NCBI GenBank assembly: GCA_964570325.1
Contig: CAZMXS010000080.1
Coordinates: forward strand, 1 to 20,640
Origin: CAZMXS01 sp964570325
GTDB taxonomy: Bacteria; Verrucomicrobiota; Kiritimatiellia; CAIQIC01; CAZMXS01
Direction of reading: 5' to 3'
Length of the DNA stretch: 20,640 bases
The position numbers were made by a program, and so were the translations under genes. A model generated the notes under the pieces. That model saw nothing but the letters and a program-made list of their open reading frames with translations, made no database searches and was not told the DNA's origin. Positions 15,174 through 20,640 of the stretch are shown here, piece after piece (position 1 is the first letter of the stretch; every line of letters starts with the position of its first letter).

Positions 15174-16841
15174 ATGCTTGCGTCAAGATGGCCGCATCTA
15201 TCCGCTTCGCTGTTTCAGCAATTCATTCGCAAAGCCCGGTTTCGCGGGCTTTTTTTGTTGCCGGTGTGGATGGCGCTGGGGGTGGTTCCTGCCGTGGCGC
15301 AATCCGCGCGTGATCAGGCGGCGGCCTTGCGCGAGGAGCTCATCGCGATGAAGGAAGAACACGCCAAAGCCATCGCGGCGCTTGAAGCGCGGATTGCCGC
15401 CCTGGAGAGCAACGCTACGGATGCAGCGCAATCGGGCGATGCGGTGGAAAAGGAGACCGCCAGGGTATTGGATCGGGTGACCACGGCCAAACAAAAGGGG
15501 CAATACCACACCTACCCGGACATGACCGCTCTGGATGCGTATCGCGAGACGCTGCCGGCCGACATGCGCCATGATCTCAGCACGGTGCCGGGCAAGCTGT
15601 TTGATTACCTGGCCAAGGGCTTTGAATGGCATGGCTACTTCCGTTCGGGCTATGGCATTAACAGCGCCGGCGGCCAGCAGGAGGCGTTCCAGGCGCCGGG
15701 CGCGTCGGCCAAGTACCGCCTGGGGAATGAGGCGGAAACCTACATCGAAACCACGGCGCTGCAGAAGAATTGGAATCCCAATCCAAACGGCGCCAATATT
15801 ATGTCCCAGATTCGGCTGTCCTACAAAGCGTGGAATACCGAGAGCTGGGATGAGGATAACAAGGTGGTGCTGCGTGAAATGTATGCCGGCATGGATAATT
15901 TCTGGAGCGCCAACCCGGACACGAAGGTGTGGGCCGGCCAGCGCTTCTATCGCCTGCCGCAGCTCAACATCAACGACTTTTGGTGGTACGACCTCAGCGG
16001 GTACGGCGGCGGATTTGAAAACGTCAACCTCGGGTGGGGCAAGTTGGCGCTGGCTTATATTGGATTCTCCAAGAGCGCGTCCAGCTTCTGGACCAGCAGT
16101 GACGAGTCTTCCTTCACCTATTACACCGACAACGGCCTGCTGGCGAAAAACAACCTCAGCCTGATTCTCTCCGACCTGAAAGCGCCCGGTGGCAAGCTGT
16201 CGGTTTGGGTCAACGGCGGCTACATGCCGGGCGGCACCGCGACCAATCGGCTGACGACCGATGAAGTGGACTATCCGTCGCAGGGTGGTGTGGATTGCGG
16301 CGTCATGCACAACGCGAAAACCGACAAGGCCGCGAACCAGTTTGCCTTGCAGTATGGCTATGGCTGCAACAGCTCGCTTGCCGCCGGCGCGAACCTGCCG
16401 CCGACCAGTGACAACAAGCGGGGCTGGATTTTCCGCGCCACGGAAATGTATGACCACCAAGTCACGGATTCGTTCAGCACCGAGATTGTCGCGCTTTACC
16501 AGTACGCCAACGATGGCAGCGACCAGCCGCGCACGCAGTGGGCCAGCTTCGGATTGCGGCCGGTCTATCACTTCACCCAGCATTTCGGCGTCGAAATCGA
16601 GCCGGGAATTGACTGGACCGAGAGCGAGGCGGACGATTGGAGCGACTATCTGTTCAAAGGTACTGTCGCGTTGCGACTCACGCCTGACCGGGACTTCTTC
16701 AGCCGGCCCGAGTTTCGGCTCTTCGCCACCTATGCCAACTGGGGCGACGACTTCAAGGGTATGCCCTCTCTGGGCGGCCAGGCTTTCCGTGACAAGAACG
16801 ACGGCCTGACCTTTGGCGTCCAGGCCGAGCACTGGTGGTGA
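15174..16841 (+). CDS. LamB/maltoporin-family outer-membrane sugar porin
   Basis: The 555-residue product has a long signal peptide (Arg/Lys-rich to residue 24, then LFLLPVWMALG and cleavage near AVAQ, residue 42). An N-terminal coiled coil follows (about 46-84, AALREELIAMKEEHAKAIAA), as in many porins with a trimerising or wall-binding neck. The barrel starts near 147 with FEWHGYFRSGYG, then SAKYRLGNEAETYIE, and later WAGQRFYRLPQLNINDFWWYDLSG. These match the LamB landmarks (hGYaRSG, KYRLGNE.ETY, G.RFY....i...D.yyWD.SG). It ends in ...GVQAEHWW, with the terminal aromatic residue that Gram-negative outer-membrane barrels use for assembly. It should pass sugars or oligosaccharides, but specificity cannot be read from sequence alone. 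The gene has its own likely promoter 155 bases after the protease gene. Confidence 0.9.
   Translation: MLASRWPHLSASLFQQFIRKARFRGLFLLPVWMALGVVPAVAQSARDQAAALREELIAMKEEHAKAIAALEARIAALESNATDAAQSGDAVEKETARVLDRVTTAKQKGQYHTYPDMTALDAYRETLPADMRHDLSTVPGKLFDYLAKGFEWHGYFRSGYGINSAGGQQEAFQAPGASAKYRLGNEAETYIETTALQKNWNPNPNGANIMSQIRLSYKAWNTESWDEDNKVVLREMYAGMDNFWSANPDTKVWAGQRFYRLPQLNINDFWWYDLSGYGGGFENVNLGWGKLALAYIGFSKSASSFWTSSDESSFTYYTDNGLLAKNNLSLILSDLKAPGGKLSVWVNGGYMPGGTATNRLTTDEVDYPSQGGVDCGVMHNAKTDKAANQFALQYGYGCNSSLAAGANLPPTSDNKRGWIFRATEMYDHQVTDSFSTEIVALYQYANDGSDQPRTQWASFGLRPVYHFTQHFGVEIEPGIDWTESEADDWSDYLFKGTVALRLTPDRDFFSRPEFRLFATYANWGDDFKGMPSLGGQAFRDKNDGLTFGVQAEHWW
15231..15256 (+). terminator. Intrinsic-terminator-like hairpin inside the porin signal-peptide codons
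   Basis: AAAGCCCG (15231-15238) pairs perfectly with CGGGCTTT (15245-15252) around a 6-base loop. A run of seven T spans 15250-15256. This is a textbook intrinsic terminator, yet it lies over porin codons 20-28, about 130 bases after the candidate -35 box. It may act as an attenuator relieved by translating ribosomes, or end a short leader RNA. Chance from the codons for Lys-Ala-Arg...Gly-Leu-Phe-Leu is possible but less likely given the exact stem and T-run. Confidence 0.55.
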
Positions 16842-16860
16842 GCGGCGCCGATCAGTCGCT

Positions 16861-16874
16861 CACCCTGGCGGGTG
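16861..16874. terminator. Weak hairpin between convergent porin and lipoprotein genes
   Basis: CACCC (16861-16865) and GGGTG (16870-16874) pair around TGGC. It lies 20 bases after the porin stop and 16 bases from the lipoprotein stop. There is no T-run on either side, so it may help termination but is not a strong intrinsic terminator. Confidence 0.25.
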
Positions 16875-16889
16875 CGGCCATGCGCCGGT

Positions 16890-17342
16890 TCACTTGGCGG
16901 GGATGCGCTTGCTGATGGCGCGGCTCCACTTGCGCAGGGCGTCCTGCAGGTCGGTCGCGCCGACGCGATAGTACAGGTTGCCGTCAATGGAGATGAACCA
17001 TTCCTCCTTGGTTTCGTCGCGCTGCCAGGCGCCGTATTCGTTCTCGAAGGCCTCGAGTTTTTCCCAGGGTGATTGGCGTTCGATGATGGCCTTGACCCGG
17101 TAGGGCGGCAGTTCGCCCTCGATCACCCCGGCCCCGCGGTCCACGCGCGTTACGACGCCCACTTCCTTGAGCGCCTTCTCGGTTGCGTAAAAAATATCGT
17201 CAAACCCATACCCGGAATGCAGGACCATCTTGCGCTGGTAACCGGCCTTCAGGCCATAGCCCGCCTCCTGGCAGGCGCTGAGCGCCATTCCCGTCAGCAC
17301 GGCCAGCAGGATGGGTATGGGGCATTTCAGATAGGTGGACAT
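16890..17342 (-). CDS. Small predicted lipoprotein of unknown function
   Basis: The 150-residue product starts with a lipoprotein signal peptide (MSTYLKCPIPILLAVLTG) and lipobox LSAC with C24 as the acylated cysteine. The mature part has one small alpha/beta domain: MVLHSGYGFDDIFYATEKAL, VVTRVDRGAGVIEGELP, VKAIIER, EEWFISIDGNLYYRVG. The pattern of a helix followed by a strand with 'GVIEG' resembles small lipoproteins that carry one DUF-type fold, but I do not assign a family. AGGAGG (complement of 17350-17355) lies 7 nt before the ATG and supports the start. It sits between the porin (convergent) and the response regulator (same strand, 76 bases upstream). It could be read through from the two-component operon or from its own weak promoter. 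Confidence 0.75.
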   Translation of the reverse strand: MSTYLKCPIPILLAVLTGMALSACQEAGYGLKAGYQRKMVLHSGYGFDDIFYATEKALKEVGVVTRVDRGAGVIEGELPPYRVKAIIERQSPWEKLEAFENEYGAWQRDETKEEWFISIDGNLYYRVGATDLQDALRKWSRAISKRIPAK

Positions 17343-17418
17343 CGGGATGCCTCCTGATTGACTGCTGCTTTATCCATAGCATGATCCGCGCCGCGAAATA
17401 AAGCGCAAAGCCGGCCCG

Positions 17419-18768
17419 CTAATACGGCAGGTTGTGTTCCTTGATCTTGCGCTGGATAGTCCGGCGCGAAAGGCCGAGTTTGTCGGCGGTGAGCGTCCGG
17501 TTGCCCTCATAGCGGCTGAGCAATTGCGCGAGAATTTCCTTTTCCAGTTCGGCGAAGGACTTGCCCTCCGGCACGATGAACCCGTCCGGCGCGTTATGGG
17601 GCTGTTCCAAGCGGACATGGTCGGCCGTGAGTACGGGCTCGGTGGCCATGATGACCGAGGATTCGACGATGTTTTTCAATTGCCGGATATTGCCCGGCCA
17701 GTCGAACGCCTCCAGGCGGGCGTAATAATCCGGTTCCACGCGCGCGATGTAGCGGCCGTGTTCCTCGCAGGCGGCGGCGATGAAGCGATCCGCGAGCGGC
17801 CGAATGTCCTCGCGTCGCTCCCGCAGCGGCGGAATCTTTATCGTGACCACTTTCAGCCGGTACAACAGGTCCTCCCGAAAATCACCATCGCTGATCATCG
17901 CCTCCAAGTCCCGGTTGGTGGCGGAAATCAGGCGCACATCCACTTTGAACGACTCCTGGCCGCCGACGCGACGCAGGACGCGGTCCTCCAGCACGCGCAG
18001 CAGCTTGACCTGCACCGGCCGCGGGGCGTCGCCGATTTCGTCGAGGAACAGCGTGCCGCCGTCCGCCCGCTCAAAGGCGCCCTTGTGTTGCTGGACCGCG
18101 CCGGTAAAGGCGCCCTTTTCGTGGCCGAACAGCTCGGATTCCAGCAGGGTCTCCGCGAAGGCGCCGCAGTTGACGGCGACAAACGGCCCCGCCGCGCGCT
18201 TGCCATCCGCATGCAGGGCGCGGGCGACCAGCTCCTTGCCCGTGCCGCTTTCCCCCTGCACCAGCACCGTGGCGTTGGTGTCGGCCAGCGACTCGATCTG
18301 CCGGATGACCTCGCGCATGCGCGGCGATTCAGCCACCATCTGGCGGGCGGAATAGCGGCTGCGCAGGGAGGCGTGCAACTGGGCGACCTCGCGGCGGAGA
18401 TTGCGCGCCTCCGCGGCGCGCGTGATTTTCGACTGGATGTCGTCCAGGTCCAGCGGCTTGGTGATGTAGTCGTACGCCCCGGCTTTCAACGCCGCGACGC
18501 TCGACGGCACGGACCCGTAGGCGGTCATAATCAGCACCGGCGCGCCCTCGTCCAGCCGGCGGATGCGGCGCAGCACTTCGATGCCGTCAATGTCCGGCAG
18601 GACCAGGTCGGATAACACGACGTCAAAAGCCTGTTCCGCGAAGGCTTTGACGCCGGCCTCGCCGCCGCCAACGGCGTGGGCTTCAAAGCCGAGATCCTCG
18701 ATGGCTTCCTCGACGGAGCGCCGCCCGTCGGGGTCGTCTTCAATAATCAGGATGCGGGGTTTGCTCAT
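17419..18768 (-). CDS. NtrC-family sigma-54-dependent response regulator
   Basis: The 449-residue protein has three domains. The receiver (1-115) has the acidic pair (IEDD, 9-12), phospho-acceptor D54 in VLSDLVLPDIDG, T82 in MTAYGS and K104 in YITKPL. The AAA+ domain (about 147-385) has Walker A GESGTGKE (172-179), the sigma-54 contact loop GAFTGA (219-224), Walker B TLFLDEIGD (239-247), the sensor-I region SATNRDL and the arginine-rich FREDLLYRL...PPLRER. The C-terminal Fis-type helix-turn-helix (about 405-449) has NRTLTADKLGLSRRTIQRKI. It should hydrolyse ATP to open sigma-54 promoters after phosphorylation. The start ATG overlaps the kinase stop as ATGA, making it the kinase's partner. The divergent sigma-54 promoter at 20563-20579 is the nearest candidate target. 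NtrC, ZraR, AtoC and PilR look alike at this level, so no specific symbol is given. Confidence 0.95.
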   Translation of the reverse strand: MSKPRILIIEDDPDGRRSVEEAIEDLGFEAHAVGGGEAGVKAFAEQAFDVVLSDLVLPDIDGIEVLRRIRRLDEGAPVLIMTAYGSVPSSVAALKAGAYDYITKPLDLDDIQSKITRAAEARNLRREVAQLHASLRSRYSARQMVAESPRMREVIRQIESLADTNATVLVQGESGTGKELVARALHADGKRAAGPFVAVNCGAFAETLLESELFGHEKGAFTGAVQQHKGAFERADGGTLFLDEIGDAPRPVQVKLLRVLEDRVLRRVGGQESFKVDVRLISATNRDLEAMISDGDFREDLLYRLKVVTIKIPPLRERREDIRPLADRFIAAACEEHGRYIARVEPDYYARLEAFDWPGNIRQLKNIVESSVIMATEPVLTADHVRLEQPHNAPDGFIVPEGKSFAELEKEILAQLLSRYEGNRTLTADKLGLSRRTIQRKIKEHNLPY

Positions 18769-20219
18769 GTGCGGGTCTCTTTCGGATCGGTGTTCATAAT
18801 CGGCGGCGCCGCTTCGTCTTTGTCCGCCTGCTCCGCCCCCGCCGCGCGCGCCGCGGCTTCGTCGTTTTCCGGCGCCGGGCTGGCCAGCGGCATGGTGATG
18901 CGAAAACAGGCGCCGCCCTCCGGACGGTCGAGAATTTCGATCGTCCCGCCGCAGCGCTCGACGGCCGTGCGCGCGAGGAAAAGCCCCAGGCCCGTTCCAC
19001 CCGGCCGCGTTGAGTAAAACATCGAAAAGATCTTGCGGCGCGCGGCCTTCGCGACGCCGGGCCCGTTGTCGAGCACGTCAATTCGGGCCCGGTCTCCGGC
19101 GGCGGTCAGCCGGATGATGACCGCCTGTCCGGCCTTCGAGAACTGCTCGGCGTTGGTCAGGATGTTGATCAGCGCGCGCCGGAAAGCCGAGGGATAGCCG
19201 TCTATCGCCAGCGCGCAATCCGCGGGTTCGATTTCGGCCCGAACGCCCGCCTGTTCAAAGCGCGGCGCGAGCATCTCGACGCACTCGCGCACGCAGGGGC
19301 CGAGGGCGATGCGCTCCCGCGTTTCCGCGGACGGCTTGGACAGATAGAGGAACTCCTGGAAGACTTTGTCCATGCGGTCCAGCGTTTTGCAGATGCGGCC
19401 GGCCAGTTCCTGCAGACGCGCGGGGTCGGCCGCGCCATGGCGGGCGGCCGCGCGCGCGAGCATCTGCGCGTCAAGGCGCACCGCGGACATCGGGTTGCGG
19501 AAATCGTGGACGATGCCATTGGCGATCACGCCGGAAAAGGCGAGGTGCTCTTCCGCACGGCGGAGCTGCTCGCGCGAGCGCTCGCGAAAGAGCAATCCCG
19601 CCACCAGCAGGCTGCAGACGCCGAAGGCGACGAAAATCGTGGCGAGCGCGACATGGAGCATACCGCGGATCGCGTCGGCCGCCGATTTTTCTTCGCGGGC
19701 CACCGCGTCGTTGCTTAGCCCCACCTCAACCGCGCGCGGCTGCCCGTCAATGCCGTGCACCTGCATGCCGAACGTGACGACGGGCAGCAGCCGGTCGCCG
19801 ACGCGGACCAGGCGCCGGCTTAACTGCACGGTGGCCGTCCGACCGGTGGAGGCCGTCGGAGTGGTGACCGCGCTCAACCGGCCGGTGGGATCCTGCGGCT
19901 GTTCGCGGAAGACGGTGACGCCGTTTTTCACTACCGTCACATACTGCAGGCCATGTTCCGTGACCTGCAGTCCCTGGACCAGCCGGGAAAACTGGGTCCA
20001 TTCACCGCGGTCGTCACCGGCCACCCGGACGGCCGGCTGGTCGGCCAGGTGGGAGGCGATCTGCTTGCCGCGCTCGATCATTGCTTGCATCGCCACCGCG
20101 TGCGCCGCCTGGCGATTGAGCAGGTGCGCCGCCCATAGGCTGCCGCCGGCCAATAGCGCGATCAGCAGCAGCAACGCGCAAGTGATCACGACCAGCGAAG
20201 GTTGAAAACGACGAATCAT
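18765..20219 (-). CDS. Membrane sensor histidine kinase, partner of the sigma-54 activator
   Basis: The 484-residue protein has a first membrane helix at about 8-34, a periplasmic sensor region (35-185, unfamiliar, containing YVTVVKNGVTVF and a beta-rich stretch) and a second membrane helix at about 187-211. The kinase core follows: H box VHDFRNPMSAVRL with phospho-acceptor H238, N box NILTNAEQFS with N356, G1 box VLDNGPGVA (382-390), F box KIFSMFYSTRPGG and G2 box GTGLGLFLA (408-416). No HAMP or PAS domain was recognised. The last 35 residues are Ala/Glu-rich. M at 20219 is chosen because the transmembrane helix follows at once. An upstream in-frame start at 20438 would add 73 residues translated from the heptamer repeats and spacer. 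No good ribosome binding site is visible. The stop overlaps the regulator start by 4 nt. Confidence 0.92.
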   Translation of the reverse strand: MIRRFQPSLVVITCALLLLIALLAGGSLWAAHLLNRQAAHAVAMQAMIERGKQIASHLADQPAVRVAGDDRGEWTQFSRLVQGLQVTEHGLQYVTVVKNGVTVFREQPQDPTGRLSAVTTPTASTGRTATVQLSRRLVRVGDRLLPVVTFGMQVHGIDGQPRAVEVGLSNDAVAREEKSAADAIRGMLHVALATIFVAFGVCSLLVAGLLFRERSREQLRRAEEHLAFSGVIANGIVHDFRNPMSAVRLDAQMLARAAARHGAADPARLQELAGRICKTLDRMDKVFQEFLYLSKPSAETRERIALGPCVRECVEMLAPRFEQAGVRAEIEPADCALAIDGYPSAFRRALINILTNAEQFSKAGQAVIIRLTAAGDRARIDVLDNGPGVAKAARRKIFSMFYSTRPGGTGLGLFLARTAVERCGGTIEILDRPEGGACFRITMPLASPAPENDEAAARAAGAEQADKDEAAPPIMNTDPKETRT

Positions 20220-20233
20220 TTTGAACGCGGCAT

Positions 20234-20261
20234 GGTGAAGGGTGAAGGATGAAGGATGAAA
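20234..20261. repeat. Four tandem degenerate heptamers
   Basis: Four adjacent 7-base units occur: GGTGAAG (20234-20240), GGTGAAG (20241-20247), GATGAAG (20248-20254) and GATGAAA (20255-20261). They lie 15 bases before the kinase start and would be pyrimidine-rich in its transcript. Heptamer arrays of this flavour are known as intergenic repeats in several bacterial groups, including heterocystous cyanobacteria (STRR). Their origin here is unknown. Confidence 0.8.
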
Positions 20262-20472
20262 AACGGGTACGGAGGACGCAAAACTAGACCCGCCCGTTTG
20301 AGCCGCCAGTTGCGCAATCCAAGAGCTTTGTCCGCGATACCCATAATCATGTTCCGTTAAGCAACAATCATGCCGATTTGCGCGAAAATGGGGAAGCCCG
20401 AAGAATCCCGGCGGCCGGATCACCTCCGGACGCCGCAAAGGAGCTATAGCGGCCGGCCAACCCGGACAAAAT

Positions 20473-20547
20473 GTCGCGGTGGGGCGAAAAAAAGTCGCGC
20501 GGAAGCCGGTCCGGTGATCGGGAAAACCCGCGATTTATTGGGAAAAA
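20473..20547 (+). promoter_or_regulatory. Candidate upstream activator sites for the NtrC-type regulator
   Basis: GTCGCG occurs at 20473-20478 and again at 20494-20499, 21 bases apart (two helical turns). GGGAAAA occurs at 20520-20526 and 20540-20546, 20 bases apart, with the first inside the dyad CGGGAAAACCCG (20519-20530). Helical phasing fits tandem dimers of an enhancer-binding protein. The first pair is 65-90 bases before the -24 element. The motif of this regulator is not known, so the sites are inferred. Confidence 0.35.
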
Positions 20548-20562
20548 CGATTTTCAAAAAGT

Positions 20563-20579
20563 TGGCACGCAAGTTGCAT
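20563..20579 (+). promoter_or_regulatory. Sigma-54 (RpoN) -24/-12 promoter
   Basis: TGGCACG, four bases, then TTGCAT match the RpoN consensus (TGGCACG-N4-TTGCW) at every conserved base. The invariant GG (20564-20565) and GC (20576-20577) are separated by exactly 10 bases. Such a match by chance in an intergenic region beside an NtrC-type gene is very unlikely. It reads rightward, away from the kinase. The expected transcription start is near 20588-20589. Confidence 0.92.
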
Positions 20580-20594
20580 TAAGGATAGGCCGCA

Positions 20595-20640
20595 ATGAAG
20601 CACGACTTAAAAAATAAAATGCGGCGCGGCGCCCGCACCC
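20595..20640 (+). CDS. Start of a sigma-54-controlled gene, 3' truncated, unidentified
   Basis: Only 15 codons are visible from ATG 20595 (MKHDLKNKMRRGART), running off the window. The basic, hydrophobe-free N-terminus could be the leader of a type IV pilin or pseudopilin, which would follow with a GFTL..E segment, but that part is not in view. The sigma-54 start point predicted near 20588 leaves a leader of only about 7 bases for ATG 20595. The in-frame ATG at 20619 (MRRGART) or a later one may therefore be the true start. AAGGA at 20581-20585 would lie upstream of the transcript. Confidence 0.45.
   Translation, partial: MKHDLKNKMRRGART

Larger units (their letters stand above)
20220..20594. 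other. Divergent control region between kinase gene and sigma-54-dependent gene
   Basis: This 375-base stretch has no gene on either strand that I can support. It holds the heptamer repeats next to the kinase start, paired direct repeats upstream of the sigma-54 promoter, and the promoter itself. The kinase promoter is not evident: the minus strand shows only weak boxes such as TTGCTT near 20360. It turns noticeably A/T-rich from about 20485 onward, as expected for a regulated promoter. Confidence 0.7.

Noticed and set aside
15198..16832. 544-codon minus-strand open frame opposite the porin
   Set aside because: The plus strand has ribosome binding site, signal peptide and LamB landmarks. The antisense protein has none.
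17343..17418. Terminator for the two-component operon
   Set aside because: Only short GCCGGC-type palindromes without a T-run were seen, so there is no convincing intrinsic terminator.
17434..18615. 393-codon plus-strand open frame opposite the response regulator
   Set aside because: It is a shadow of the NtrC-family gene, low in complexity with no domain.
1..20640. tRNA, rRNA, insertion sequences and attachment sites
   Set aside because: No cloverleaf, ribosomal RNA signature, transposase or terminal inverted repeats were recognised by eye. A covariance-model search would settle this for small RNAs.

Overview
The window looks like a scaffold from a metagenome-assembled, high-GC Gram-negative genome. 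A run of ten N at 13736-13745 marks a scaffold join. The best guess is the PVC superphylum, most likely Kiritimatiellota or a close relative. This rests on the many long secreted proteins with PKD and right-handed beta-helix modules, the Asp-rich 'DPDGD..N..EY.AGT.PTN' segments and the outer-membrane porin. It is an inference from protein style, not from a marker gene.

Layout. (1) 2-3479, plus strand: a tetrapyrrole operon. It holds the C-terminal part of a CobA-HemD fusion (cut by the window edge), then hemB, then hemL. The junctions are TAATG and ATGA overlaps, so translation is probably coupled. (2) 3756-9947, minus strand: one giant secreted protein of about 2063 residues. It has four beta-helix modules separated by three PKD-like domains, then an Asp-rich calcium-type repeat and a small C-terminal domain. 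(3) 9948-10193: a divergent regulatory region with several dyads. (4) 10194-16841, plus strand: four exported or envelope proteins. They are a tail-fibre-like repeat protein, a secreted protein with the same kind of C-terminal end as the giant protein, a metzincin-type zinc metalloprotease cut by the N gap, and a LamB-family sugar porin. The porin has its own likely promoter and an intrinsic-terminator-like hairpin inside its signal-peptide codons. (5) 16890-17342, minus strand: a small lipoprotein. (6) 17419-20219, minus strand: a sensor histidine kinase and an NtrC-family sigma-54 activator, overlapping by 4 nt. (7) 20220-20640: a 375-base control region with heptamer repeats, direct repeats and a near-perfect sigma-54 promoter (-24/-12), read away from the kinase into a gene cut by the window end.

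How the parts may fit. The middle of the window is devoted to the cell surface: export, adhesion, proteolysis and sugar uptake. The two-component pair is the obvious candidate activator of the divergent sigma-54 promoter. A PilS/PilR-pilA type arrangement would fit, but the target gene is too short here to identify. No phage, insertion sequence, CRISPR, tRNA or rRNA was found.
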